A DNA stretch of 64,000 nt from Alcanivorax sp. 1008 (GTDB taxonomy: Bacteria > Pseudomonadota > Gammaproteobacteria > Pseudomonadales > Alcanivoracaceae). Location of the stretch: NCBI RefSeq assembly GCF_020667895.1, contig NZ_JAFMPS010000010.1:44773-108772 (forward strand). Direction: 5' to 3'. The notes below the pieces were generated by a model. It was not told where the DNA came from. It made no database searches and saw only the letters and a program-made list of their open reading frames with translations. Position 1 is the stretch's first letter. Each line of letters starts with the position of its first letter. Of the stretch, positions 55,979-64,000 are shown piece after piece. The position numbers were made by a program, and so were the translations under genes.

Positions 55979-56407
55979 TTAGCCCTCCACATCCAGGCCC
56001 ATAGCACGGGCACTGCCAGCAATAGTACGGACAGCCGCATCCAACGTAGCCGCGGTAAGATCCGGCTGCTTGGCTTTGGCAATTTCTTCGAGCTGGGCGC
56101 GGGTTACTTTGCCGACCTTGTTCTTGTTCGGCACCCCGGAGCCACTCTTAATACCTGCCGCCTTCTTCAGCAGGAAAGACGCCGGCGGCGTTTTCATGAT
56201 GAAGGTAAAGGAGCGGTCGCTGTACACGGTAATGACCACAGGAACAGGAGCACCCGGCTCGATGTTCTGTGTCTGCGCGTTAAACGACTTACAGAATTCC
56301 ATGATGTTCACGCCTTGCTGGCCCAGTGCAGGACCGACCGGCGGACTCGGGTTGGCTTGACCAGCTTTTACCTGCAGCCGGACATAGGCCTGAATCTTCT
56401 TTGCCAT
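55979..56407 (-). CDS. rplK: 50S ribosomal protein L11
   Basis: 142 aa. N-terminal [20 protein letters not shown], which binds thiostrepton-type drugs and EF-G, and the C-terminal rRNA-binding domain ([16 protein letters not shown]). L11 is needed for RelA sensing of uncharged tRNA. Confidence 0.98.
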   Translation of the reverse strand: MAKKIQAYVRLQVKAGQANPSPPVGPALGQQGVNIMEFCKSFNAQTQNIEPGAPVPVVITVYSDRSFTFIMKTPPASFLLKKAAGIKSGSGVPNKNKVGKVTRAQLEEIAKAKQPDLTAATLDAAVRTIAGSARAMGLDVEG

Positions 56408-56498
56408 GCTATGCTCCTTGGGTTCTAACGCCTCGCCCGGTTAGGCGAAAGGCTCCCCTTAGGGTTGCGTTATGCCGCCTTTCGGCGACGACCTTTAA
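56408..56498 (-). promoter_or_regulatory. nusG-rplK gap with two hairpins, candidate L1 site
   Basis: 91 bp. A GCCT-CGCC stem with a 2-nt bulge (56430-56453) and a CGCC/GGCG stem with a GAAA loop on the RNA (56476-56487). E. coli L1 binds the rplK leader. No convincing promoter was found here. Confidence 0.35.
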
Positions 56499-57041
56499 TC
56501 AGGTTTTTTCTACCTGACTGAACTCCAGCTCCACCGGAGTGGAACGTCCGAAAATAAGCACTGCCACGTGCAGGCGGCTCTTCTCGTAATTCACTTCTTC
56601 GACTACACCGTTGAAGTCGGCAAACGGACCATCGCAGACCCTCACCACTTCACCGGGTTCAAATAGCGTTTTAGGCTTCGGCTTCTCAGCACTATCATCC
56701 ATTCGCTGCAGGATGGCATCAGCCTCTTTCTGGGTAATGGGCGCCACGCGGCCAGGCTTTTTCGGATCTTCGCCGATAAAACCCATCACTTTGGAAGTTT
56801 CCTTGACCATGTGCCATGAGTCATCGTTCATGTCCATTTCAACCAGAACATAACCTGGGAAAAACTTCCTCTCAGATTTACGCTTCTGGCCTGCCTTGAT
56901 CTCAACGACTTCCTCAGTCGGCACGAGGATCTCACCAAAGAAGTCCTCCATGCCATGCAACTTGATTCGCTCTTCGAGAGAGCGCTTCACATGCTTTTCA
57001 AAACCTGAATAGGCATGGATGACGTACCAGCGCTTTGCCAT
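56499..57041 (-). CDS. nusG: transcription elongation factor NusG
   Basis: 180 aa from the ATG at 57041 ([18 protein letters not shown]), which avoids the overlap with secE that a longer start would create. N-terminal NGN domain with [15 protein letters not shown] and C-terminal KOW domain with [17 protein letters not shown]. It suppresses pausing and binds Rho or S10. Confidence 0.97.
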   Translation of the reverse strand: MAKRWYVIHAYSGFEKHVKRSLEERIKLHGMEDFFGEILVPTEEVVEIKAGQKRKSERKFFPGYVLVEMDMNDDSWHMVKETSKVMGFIGEDPKKPGRVAPITQKEADAILQRMDDSAEKPKPKTLFEPGEVVRVCDGPFADFNGVVEEVNYEKSRLHVAVLIFGRSTPVELEFSQVEKT

Positions 57042-57051
57042 GTGCTTTACC

Positions 57052-57423
57052 TCAGCCAATCACCCAAGACACCAGACCGTTAAGAACCCAGTCCATGAAA
57101 AACAGAATCAGGGCGACAATGACAACAAACACCAGCACGATCAAAGTCGTCTGCAACGTTTCCTGACGGGTCGGCCAGACCACCTTTCGCATTTCAACAA
57201 ACGCATCTTTGCGTAGCTGATTGAACGCACGACCCTGCTCGGTCTGCAGCGCAACAAACCCGGCAACCACCGCCAGAGCAACTACAGCCAGCGCGCGATA
57301 GAGCGGCGATACATCTGCGTAATAGCCGTTACCCCAGATGGCAACCAACACCAAAGCGGTGACAAGCACCCACTTCACGGCATCCAATGCGCCGGCAGAA
57401 CTCTGCTCAGCTCTTTCACTCAT
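57052..57423 (-). CDS. secE: protein translocase subunit SecE
   Basis: 123 aa with three membrane helices, as in enterobacterial SecE. The last part carries the conserved [18 protein letters not shown] segment and the essential third helix. Ends 10 bp before nusG. Confidence 0.95.
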   Translation of the reverse strand: MSERAEQSSAGALDAVKWVLVTALVLVAIWGNGYYADVSPLYRALAVVALAVVAGFVALQTEQGRAFNQLRKDAFVEMRKVVWPTRQETLQTTLIVLVFVVIVALILFFMDWVLNGLVSWVIG

Positions 57424-57463
57424 TTGCTACACCCTGTCGCCGCCCTGAGCGGCAGCAAGAATA

Positions 57464-57539
57464 TGGCAGGCCCGGAGGGACTCGAACCCCCAACACCCGG
57501 TTTTGGAGACCGGTGCTCTACCAATTGAACTACGGGCCT
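57464..57539 (-). tRNA. tRNA-Trp (CCA)
   Basis: 76 nt with encoded 3' CCA. AGGCCCG/CGGGCCT acceptor stem, anticodon loop CTCCAAA with anticodon CCA, and a standard GGTTCGAGTCC T arm. Between tuf and secE. Confidence 0.95.
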
Positions 57540-57562
57540 GTAACCTTTTGTTGAAACGCAGC

Positions 57563-57588
57563 AAGCCGGGGCTTTGACACCCCGGCTT
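57563..57588. other. 9-bp hairpin between tuf and tRNA-Trp
   Basis: AAGCCGGGG pairs with CCCCGGCTT around 8 nt; no T run on either side. Probably an RNA processing or stability element within a tuf-tRNA-secE transcript. Confidence 0.45.
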
Positions 57589-57607
57589 CACTGACAACAA
57601 CCACCAA

Positions 57608-58804
57608 ATCAAGCGATGATTTTAGCTACCACGCCGGCACCAACGGTACGGCCGCCTTCGCGAATAGCGAAACGCAGGCCTTCGTCCATGGCGATCGGGT
57701 TGATCAGCTTCACAACCAACTTGACGTTATCACCCGGCATTACCATTTCCACGCCTTCCGGCAGGTCACAGGCGCCAGTCACGTCAGTGGTGCGGAAGTA
57801 GAACTGCGGACGGTAGCCGTTGAAGAACGGGGTATGACGACCGCCTTCTTCCTTGCTCAGCACGTACACCTCAGCTTCAAAGTGGGTGTGCGGCTTGATC
57901 GAGCCCGGCTTGGCCAGAACCTGACCACGCTCAACGTCGTCACGCTTGGTACCACGCAGCAAAACACCAACGTTCTCACCAGCACGACCTTCGTCGAGCA
58001 GCTTGCGGAACATCTCAACGCCAGTACAGGTAGTCTTGGTGGTGTCGCGGATACCCACGATTTCCACTTCCTCACCTACCTTAACAATGCCCTGCTCCAC
58101 ACGACCGGTTACCACCGTGCCGCGACCGGAAATCGAGAACACATCTTCGATCGGCATAATGAACGGCTTGTCGATCGGGCGCTCCGGCTCCGGAATATAG
58201 GCGTCCAGAGTCTCCACCAGCTTCACTACCGCCGGCGCACCAATGTCAGACTGATCACCTTCCAGTGCCTTCAGCGCAGAACCCTTGATGATCGGGGTGT
58301 CATCGCCCGGGAAGTCGTAGCTGGACAGCAGCTCACGAATTTCCATCTCAACCAGCTCAAGCAGCTCTTCGTCATCAACCATGTCCGCCTTGTTCAGGAA
58401 CACAACGATGTACGGAACACCTACCTGGCGGGACAGCAGAATGTGCTCGCGGGTCTGCGGCATCGGGCCGTCAGCAGCGGAACACACCAAAATCGCACCG
58501 TCCATCTGCGCAGCACCAGTGATCATGTTCTTCACATAATCAGCGTGCCCCGGGCAGTCAACGTGCGCGTAGTGACGCGTCGGCGACTCATACTCAACGT
58601 GCGAGGTCGCAATGGTAATACCACGGGCGCGCTCTTCAGGAGCATTGTCAATCTGGTCGAAGGCGCGAAACTCACCGCCCCAGGTCTCCGCGCACACTTT
58701 CGTCAGCGCCGCTGTCAGCGTGGTTTTACCATGGTCAACGTGACCAATGGTGCCTACGTTAACGTGCGGTTTATTACGCTCGAATTTTCCCTTTGCCACG
58801 ACTA
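57608..58804. repeat. tuf duplicate block, copy 2
   Basis: Near-identical partner of 40985-42181, same orientation, 16.6 kb apart. One base difference was seen, at the third base of a codon close to the 3' end. Confidence 0.85.
57609..58799 (-). CDS. tuf: elongation factor Tu, copy in the tRNA operon
   Basis: 396 aa from the GTG at 58799, matching the start of the first copy; a longer open frame upstream crosses the tRNA spacer and is not coding. Protein identical to the str-operon copy. Preceded by tRNA-Thr(GGT), the thrU-tyrU-glyT-thrT-tufB arrangement of E. coli. Confidence 0.98.
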   Translation of the reverse strand: MAKGKFERNKPHVNVGTIGHVDHGKTTLTAALTKVCAETWGGEFRAFDQIDNAPEERARGITIATSHVEYESPTRHYAHVDCPGHADYVKNMITGAAQMDGAILVCSAADGPMPQTREHILLSRQVGVPYIVVFLNKADMVDDEELLELVEMEIRELLSSYDFPGDDTPIIKGSALKALEGDQSDIGAPAVVKLVETLDAYIPEPERPIDKPFIMPIEDVFSISGRGTVVTGRVEQGIVKVGEEVEIVGIRDTTKTTCTGVEMFRKLLDEGRAGENVGVLLRGTKRDDVERGQVLAKPGSIKPHTHFEAEVYVLSKEEGGRHTPFFNGYRPQFYFRTTDVTGACDLPEGVEMVMPGDNVKLVVKLINPIAMDEGLRFAIREGGRTVGAGVVAKIIA

Positions 58805-58922
58805 AATACCTCTCAGCTGAATGTGCACCGGAGACATGCACAGAGTCGCCCCGGAAAAACGGACCAGAGCCAACCACTACAGCGACCCGGACCACCAGAC
58901 GCCCCTTTGGCGCCATACATAA

Positions 58923-58951
58923 CCGGGCCCGAACGTGGAGTCCGGGCCCGG
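58923..58951. other. GC hairpin between tRNA-Thr(GGT) and tuf
   Basis: CCGGGCCCG pairs with CGGGCCCGG around 11 nt. No T run, so it is more likely a processing structure in the tRNA-tuf transcript than a terminator. Confidence 0.45.
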
Positions 58952-58955
58952 AATT

Positions 58956-59031
<76 letters not shown>

Positions 59032-59083
59032 CAAAACCTTTCTGGCAGAGCCAGCTTATCCACCGCGCCCGCCGGACAGAATC

Positions 59084-59157
<74 letters not shown>

Positions 59158-59236
59158 GCGACTCGTTACTCAGTGCCTGCGCTCGCCCAATCCTTCGGCT
59201 TTACTCCCGTCGGCCATCCTGCCTGACGTCATCTAA

Positions 59237-59321
59237 TGGTGGAGGGGGCAGGATTCGAACCTGCGAAGGCTGAGCCGTCAGATTTACAGTCTGATCCCTT
59301 TGACCGCTCGGGAACCCCTCC
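59237..59321 (-). tRNA. tRNA-Tyr (GTA)
   Basis: 85 nt with a long variable arm and encoded CCA. GGAGGGG acceptor side, anticodon GTA in ACTGTAAAT. Confidence 0.95.
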
Positions 59322-59405
59322 AAAAAAGGGCCTACATTCTCTTTTCGGCGCCCCGCATTGTCAACACGTTTCTTGACAAGAAGCAGCGGCAAGCGCCTGT
59401 TTTTA

Positions 59406-59482
59406 TGGAGCTGGCGATAGGACTTGAACCTACAACCGGCTGATTACAAATCAGCTGCTCTACCAAATTGAGCTACGCCAGC
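59406..59482 (-). tRNA. tRNA-Thr (TGT)
   Basis: 77 nt with encoded CCA. GCTGGCG/CGCCAGC acceptor stem, GCTGA/TCAGC anticodon stem around TTTGTAA. First gene of the tRNA-tuf operon. Confidence 0.95.
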
Positions 59483-59498
59483 CGGTAAAAGATGGCGG

Positions 59499-59527
59499 AT
59501 TCTAATGAATGAATCCTGCTGCGGCAA
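59499..59527 (-). promoter_or_regulatory. promoter of the tRNA-tuf operon
   Basis: On the minus strand TTGCCG (59522-59527), 17-bp spacer, TAGAAT (59499-59504), followed by the GC-rich discriminator CCGCCATC. This is the form of stable-RNA promoters under stringent control. Confidence 0.65.
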
Positions 59528-59533
59528 ATGCTT

Positions 59534-60229
59534 TCACATATCTGGGGAAAGTTTTTCTTCTTGAGGCGGTATTAGCACCGGGGACTCACAAGCGACATGG
59601 TTGCCTGTCAACGTCGAATTAGCGGCCAGCAGACTGCGCAGGGCGGCACCATCGTCTGCAATACTGTTGGCCGCAACTCGCAGCCAGAACTCCGTCGATT
59701 CTCTGTATGTTTCGCGTATCTGCGCCGGATAGCCTGCAGTTTGCATCTTCACCATCAAGCCCCGGGCGGAGTCGGCACTGCTAAAATAGCCCAGCGAGAT
59801 GGCATTGGCATCCACCCCCTCCGCGACAACGAAACTATCGACACCCTTTGCCTGAAGCTCTCGTAAAAGACGCAGAGCCTGCTCCTTGTCTTCACTTGGA
59901 GACAGATAAACCCACTGCAGACGATCACGAGCCACCTTGACCTGCTCGAGCGACACCTGATAGCCAGCTCCGAGTAGCGGCTGCATGGCCCGATCCGCTT
60001 CTGCATAGGACTCCCATGGGCCAACCACTGGACAGAGCGGGGGGATGCCGGGCGCCTGCTGTGACGGCGCCATCGGGGTCTGTGCCTCACGTAGCAGCAC
60101 AAGAGAAGCGGGTGCAACACTGGCCACCCGGGATACCGAAGGCTGCGGCGGAGTCGCCCCCCTGATAGTCAGCGCGAACACCAGATAGACCACGTTCAGA
60201 ATCAACAGGGAGAAAAAAACCCATCTCAT
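59534..60229 (-). CDS. SPOR-domain membrane protein
   Basis: 231 aa. One N-terminal membrane helix (WVFFSLLILNVVYLVFALTI), a periplasmic linker, and a C-terminal SPOR domain (about 115-195: QWVYLSPSEDKEQALRLLRE, then SLGYFSSADSARGLMVKMQT). SPOR domains bind denuded peptidoglycan at division sites. It follows coaX by 4 bp, the same neighbourhood as in pseudomonads. Confidence 0.8.
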   Translation of the reverse strand: MRWVFFSLLILNVVYLVFALTIRGATPPQPSVSRVASVAPASLVLLREAQTPMAPSQQAPGIPPLCPVVGPWESYAEADRAMQPLLGAGYQVSLEQVKVARDRLQWVYLSPSEDKEQALRLLRELQAKGVDSFVVAEGVDANAISLGYFSSADSARGLMVKMQTAGYPAQIRETYRESTEFWLRVAANSIADDGAALRSLLAANSTLTGNHVACESPVLIPPQEEKLSPDM

Positions 60230-60233
60230 AACG

Positions 60234-60980
60234 TCAATACACCCCTGTATCAGTAGCGGTCACCCGTTCAAGGCCATCTAGTACCAGGTCAGGCGCCAAT
60301 TTCACCGGAAAGGTCAGGAGGCGCGCCACTCGCTCCGCATCGCCTCCTGTCAGCAGTACCGGAGCAGTATCCGGAAGCCCTTCACGCAACGCAACAACCG
60401 CATCCGTGATGAAAGCCACAGTCATACGCAAAACCCCTCTGCGCACACCCTCCGAGGTTGACCTTCCTGGTGCCGTACTGTCATCCACGCCAACAAAATC
60501 CACCCTGACCGAGCCTGTACCCTGAACAAGGCTGCGCTCCAACATACCAAGCCCAGGAACAATATATCCCCCTTTATGCATGCCATCTTTATCGACTGCA
60601 TCCAGCGTCAGGGCGCTACCACAATCTACGATCAGAACGGGACCATAGCGATTCCATCCCTCAATGACCGCCAACCACCTATCTACACCTAGCCTTTCGG
60701 GCTCGGAATATGCGTTGACCACCCCCGCATCGCAATTGCGTGAATAATAAAAACGGGGCTCAACCGGTGACACCGACCTGAGTACTGCGGCAAGGGCGGC
60801 ATCCGCCTCTCTACCAGCAACCGAAGCAACTTCAATTCTGCTCAGCCGCTGCCACTCGACATCCATCAGGGCCGGCAGCGATGCCCAGTCGCGATGATGC
60901 ACTGAATCACCCTGGCGAACGCCCCCGGCATCAACCCAGCGCCACTTCAAAGCAGTATTGCCAACATCAATAAAGAGCAT
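60234..60980 (-). CDS. coaX: type III pantothenate kinase
   Basis: 248 aa from the ATG at 60980 (MLFIDVGNTALKWRW); a longer start would overlap birA by more. DVGNT phosphate motif, GVDRWLAVIEG, and VDCGSALTLDAVD of the ASKHA kinase fold, with GGYIVPGLGML. It makes phosphopantothenate for CoA. It overlaps the birA stop by 14 bp, so translation is probably coupled. Confidence 0.95.
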   Translation of the reverse strand: MLFIDVGNTALKWRWVDAGGVRQGDSVHHRDWASLPALMDVEWQRLSRIEVASVAGREADAALAAVLRSVSPVEPRFYYSRNCDAGVVNAYSEPERLGVDRWLAVIEGWNRYGPVLIVDCGSALTLDAVDKDGMHKGGYIVPGLGMLERSLVQGTGSVRVDFVGVDDSTAPGRSTSEGVRRGVLRMTVAFITDAVVALREGLPDTAPVLLTGGDAERVARLLTFPVKLAPDLVLDGLERVTATDTGVY

Positions 60981-61971
60981 CTGGCAGCCCCCCAGCTTGC
61001 TCCGCCACGGGATCGCGCGGCCGCAGGCTTGCCTCACCGCCGTGGAAGATCCTTAGCTCACCATCAACGCGCAGCCTAAGGGCGCCAGACCCGTCCACAC
61101 CTTCTGCGACGCCCTGAATGCTGCCCGCCGCGGTGCTCACACTTACCGGCCGGCCGGCCAGCGCATCGAACTCCGCCCAGCGTTCCCTCCAGCCAGCAAA
61201 TCCCTGCGCAGGAAACATCTTAAGCATTCGAGCCAGCCCCAGCAGAAGCTCTATGGCTAGCTCGGTACGATCCATCGTCCGCCCCGTCTCTCTGTAAAAA
61301 TCGGTCCAAGGTTGATCTATTTCAGCGGCACTTGTTGTGCCAAGACGGCCATTAATACCAATTCCTATGGCAGCCGTGCATGCCTCTTCCAGGTCTCCAC
61401 TAAGCTCAATGAGCACTCCTCCGATTTTCCGCCCAGCCACCCATATATCATTTGGCCATTTCAGGGACACCGCACCGCCCAGCCCCGCCGCCTGAAGGGC
61501 CTGAGCAACCACCACTCCCACCGCCAAACTGAGTCCTTCCAGACGTGGCGCCCCAACGCCAAAGCGCCAGCCCAGTGTCAGGTAAAGATTGGTGGCGAAC
61601 GGCGAGGACCAGGCCCTGCCCCTGCGCCCGCGACCCGCAGACTGGTGCTCCGCCAGTAGCGCCAAAGGGGCTTGCTGCCGATCTCGCAAAAGGGCAACCA
61701 CATCTTCATTCGTAGAGCCGGTACTGAGCACCACTTCCACAGGGAAACTTCCCGACAACTGGTCATTCAGCCGGGCATAATCCAGTAGTGCGATACCGCC
61801 TGGTACCCTGTACCCCTTGCCACGGACTCGCTCCACATCAACACCGAGGGCAGCAAGGCGCTCTATACGCTTCCACACGGCGGCACGGGAAATATCTAAC
61901 GCCTTGCCAAGCGCCTCACCAGAATGAAACTCGCCGTCTTTCAACTGAGCAATTAGTTCGGTATCCACCAA
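60967..61971 (-). CDS. birA: biotin-protein ligase and biotin operon repressor
   Basis: 334 aa. Residues 1 to about 60 form a winged helix-turn-helix (SGEALGKALDISRAAVWKRI), so it can repress biotin genes. The ligase core has STNEDV, the biotin loop GRGRRGRAWSS and KWPNDIW. A C-terminal SH3-like domain completes it. Biotin supply links to acyl-CoA metabolism through acetyl-CoA carboxylase. Confidence 0.95.
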   Translation of the reverse strand: MVDTELIAQLKDGEFHSGEALGKALDISRAAVWKRIERLAALGVDVERVRGKGYRVPGGIALLDYARLNDQLSGSFPVEVVLSTGSTNEDVVALLRDRQQAPLALLAEHQSAGRGRRGRAWSSPFATNLYLTLGWRFGVGAPRLEGLSLAVGVVVAQALQAAGLGGAVSLKWPNDIWVAGRKIGGVLIELSGDLEEACTAAIGIGINGRLGTTSAAEIDQPWTDFYRETGRTMDRTELAIELLLGLARMLKMFPAQGFAGWRERWAEFDALAGRPVSVSTAAGSIQGVAEGVDGSGALRLRVDGELRIFHGGEASLRPRDPVAEQAGGLPDALY

Positions 61972-62006
61972 CCCTTCCCGCGCTACTTTAAAGCGGCCTT
62001 ATACGC

Positions 62007-62036
62007 ACTGAGGGCGCCCCGAAAAGCGCCCTCAGT
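62007..62036. other. 11-bp hairpin between the acyl-CoA ligase and birA
   Basis: ACTGAGGGCGC pairs perfectly with GCGCCCTCAGT around 8 nt. It lies after the ligase stop but has no T run on the minus strand, so it is an incomplete terminator or a stability element. Confidence 0.45.
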
Positions 62037-62057
62037 AACTGACAACATAGCTACAGA

Positions 62058-63725
62058 TTAGCCCCAGATGACACCACGGCCACGGGCCCACTCAGGAACA
62101 CGATCCGCATAGAGCTTCTCCAATTCATTACGCTTCATCTTCAGCGTTGGCGTGAGCATACCATTCTCAACACTCCAAATCTCAGGAACCACCACTAAAC
62201 ACTGGAGTCTTTCGTGAGCATCAAGCTCCTTATTCACCCTTGTCAGCAGCTCACCAAGACTTTCGCTATACGCCTCTCGCCCGACCTTTTCCAGTCGCGC
62301 ACTTTCCTCAGCAGAAAGATTAAGCAGCGCAATTGGCTGCGGCAGACCAGGCCCCATCACACATGCCTGCTCAACACCGGGAAAAGATACCAGCCGGTTT
62401 TCAATTGGCGCCGGAGCAACGTACTTTCCCTTTTCCGTCTTGAAGATCTCTTTTACGCGGCCTGTGATTCGCAGCCGCCCCTGAGAGTCCAGTTCTCCCA
62501 CATCACCTGTTCTCAACCAGCCACCGTCTACAAATGCTTCGTCCGTCTGCGCCTGCTCTTTGTAATAGCCAAGCATATTACCTGGACTGCGAACCAGAAT
62601 TTCACCGCCGTCGCCAATACGACACTCAACTCCATCATTGGGCAGGCCAACCCAGCCCACCCGCTGATCGCCGCTGCGAGTGGTGTGTGACCACGCCATA
62701 TTTTCGGTCATTCCGTACACCTCAAGAATCTCGAAGTCGAGACGCTTGAACCACTCGATCACCTCTGGAGAGAGCGCCGCCGCCCCGGATAGGGCGATAC
62801 GACAATCTGCCAGGCCCATGGCCGATAGAATCTTCTTCTTGACGACCCTGTTCAGGATTGGAATTCGCAGAAGGCGCCTTAGCTTGGCCGCGGGCATGGC
62901 ATCACCAACCTTCTGATAAAACTTGGTCCATATACGCGGCACCGCAAAGAAGAGGGTCGGCCTGGCACGCTTGATATCGTCTGCAAAGGTATCAAGAGAC
63001 TCGGCAAAGTGAATCTCATGCCCAACATAGATCAATGCAAGCTCGACAGCTGCGCGCTCAGCAATGTGGGAAAGAGGGAGGTAGGAGATCATCCGATCAG
63101 AGGACTGCAGGTTGTAGACATCAACCAGCTTGGTGCCCACCAAAGCGAAATTACCGAAACCATGCATTACCCCCTTGGGCATACCGGTGGTCCCCGATGT
63201 ATAAATGATCGTCGCCACAGACTCTGCTGCTGGATCCGCTGGGTCAGACAAAGGCTGGGACTGAGAAATGATGTCCTCCCACACAGGAAAGCGTGAACGG
63301 GCATCATCGGGAGCAAGCGAAAAGGCAACACAGTGAATGCCATCCGGCACCCCAGCCTGCGCCTCGTCCCAGACATCAAGCTTGCCGACAAACAGGACGG
63401 GGGCTCCGGAATGCTCAAGGATCTGGCGCACACTGGTGGAAGTCAAAGTAGGGTAGAGGGGAACACTGATATGCCCCGCCATCCAAATGCCGATATCCGC
63501 GATAATCCATTCGGCGCAGTTCTTTGACATCAAGGCGATATTGGTTTTCTCAGGAAGATTGAGGCCGCGTAGATAGGACGCCACCCGCAGCGCTTCATCC
63601 TGAATGTCGAGCCAGTTGTACTCTCGGAGCCTTCCTCCGCCCAACGGCTGGATCATCGCGACAGCTTTACCCCGCTTTTGGACCGTATCAGCAAAAGCTT
63701 GCAGCGGCGTCTTCATTGCGCTCAT
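62058..63725 (-). CDS. long-chain acyl-CoA synthetase (AMP-binding family)
   Basis: 555 aa from the ATG at 63725, preceded by AAGGGAGAGTCAG; an ATG 18 bp upstream has no site. Motifs in order: TIIYTSGTTGMPKG (ATP loop, near 180), VYGMTENMAWS, GGWLRTGDVGELD, and VKEIFKTEKGKYVAP with the adenylation lysine. The sequence type is that of long-chain acyl-CoA synthetases. Its product would be a substrate for the acyl-CoA reductase at 1154-3166, though the two genes are far apart. It lies next to the rrn operon end. Confidence 0.85.
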   Translation of the reverse strand: MSAMKTPLQAFADTVQKRGKAVAMIQPLGGGRLREYNWLDIQDEALRVASYLRGLNLPEKTNIALMSKNCAEWIIADIGIWMAGHISVPLYPTLTSTSVRQILEHSGAPVLFVGKLDVWDEAQAGVPDGIHCVAFSLAPDDARSRFPVWEDIISQSQPLSDPADPAAESVATIIYTSGTTGMPKGVMHGFGNFALVGTKLVDVYNLQSSDRMISYLPLSHIAERAAVELALIYVGHEIHFAESLDTFADDIKRARPTLFFAVPRIWTKFYQKVGDAMPAAKLRRLLRIPILNRVVKKKILSAMGLADCRIALSGAAALSPEVIEWFKRLDFEILEVYGMTENMAWSHTTRSGDQRVGWVGLPNDGVECRIGDGGEILVRSPGNMLGYYKEQAQTDEAFVDGGWLRTGDVGELDSQGRLRITGRVKEIFKTEKGKYVAPAPIENRLVSFPGVEQACVMGPGLPQPIALLNLSAEESARLEKVGREAYSESLGELLTRVNKELDAHERLQCLVVVPEIWSVENGMLTPTLKMKRNELEKLYADRVPEWARGRGVIWG

Positions 63726-63872
63726 CTGACTCTCCCTTGGCATTGTTATTGCGACTTGTTATCAACAATATTCACGAAAGCTGGAGGTCAACGCAAGGCT
63801 ATAAACGATATACCAGAACTGAATTTGTCTCTTTTGCGTAAGGAAAGATGAATTTCATGCAGCATAAAAAAA

Positions 63873-63896
63873 ACCCCGTCGCTTTCGCGACGGGGG
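63873..63896 (-). terminator. rrn operon terminator
   Basis: CCCCGTCGC pairs with GCGACGGGG around a short TTTC loop; on the minus strand eight T follow. It ends the rRNA transcript 14 bp after the 5S gene. Confidence 0.85.
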
Positions 63897-63910
63897 TTTC
63901 TTTATTTAAG

Positions 63911-64000
63911 TGCCTGACGATGACCTACTCTCACATGGCGAATGCCACACTACCATCGGCGATGCTTCGTTTCACTTCTGAGTTCGGGATGGGATCAGGT
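63911..64000 (-). rRNA. rrf: 5S ribosomal RNA, 3' part
   Basis: The minus strand reads CCGAACTCAGAAGTGAAACG and, further on, GCCGATGGTAGTGTGG, both hallmark 5S sequences, and ends near GTCAGGCA. The 5' third lies beyond the window. An rrn operon therefore runs in from the right. Confidence 0.93.

Noticed and set aside
58800..58916. longer N-terminus for the second EF-Tu
   Set aside because: The upstream codons cover the tRNA-tuf spacer, including no EF-Tu-like sequence; the GTG at 58799 matches the other copy.

Overview
The window is a piece of a gammaproteobacterial chromosome. The right two thirds (about 27.1-64.0 kb) carry the conserved housekeeping run of this class, read leftwards: rrn 5S end, an acyl-CoA ligase, birA-coaX-SPOR, tRNA-Thr/Tyr/Gly/Thr-tuf, tRNA-Trp-secE-nusG, rplKAJL-rpoBC, the str operon (rpsL-rpsG-fusA-tuf), the S10 and spc operons and the alpha operon. 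The left third is accessory: wax-ester/fatty-alcohol type enzymes, an OsmC-YcaO fusion, secreted proteins, a cyclase and FHA pair and a partial type II secretion locus. A fatty acyl-CoA reductase of the Marinobacter type, FabR-like regulation and gspNCD point to a marine oil- or lipid-degrading lineage such as Alcanivorax or Marinobacter. That lineage call is inference.

Layout. 0-3.2 kb: FabR-like TetR repressor and a divergent two-domain fatty acyl-CoA reductase, with a 20-bp palindromic operator between them. 3.3-5.5 kb: OsmC-YcaO fusion, bracketed by two copies of one terminator hairpin. 5.6-9.0 kb: large Asp-box lipoprotein and a short orphan Tat signal ORF. 9.0-13.5 kb: likely operon of an SDR (paralogue of the reductase C-terminal half), a GMC oxidoreductase and two beta-barrel-like proteins, probably acting on a hydrophobic alcohol. 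13.6-18.7 kb: secreted DUF1080-like protein, membrane class III adenylate cyclase with a lipoprotein, and a convergent double-FHA tail-anchored protein. 18.9-23.1 kb: gspD, gspC, gspN and ssb. 23.3-27.0 kb: CsgD-like regulator and uvrA with a candidate LexA box.

The translation and transcription block is nearly complete and canonical, so its anomalies stand out. Ribosomal protein L36 has lost its normal stop through what looks like one missing G; its reading frame now runs 17 codons further into the alpha-operon promoter. The two tuf genes are almost identical over 1.2 kb. The str and S10 promoters both place their -35 box in the loop of the inverted repeat that ends the preceding operon. Good sigma70-type promoters with 17-bp spacers can be read for the tRNA-tuf, str, S10 and alpha operons.

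No CRISPR array, insertion sequence, prophage or integrase was seen.
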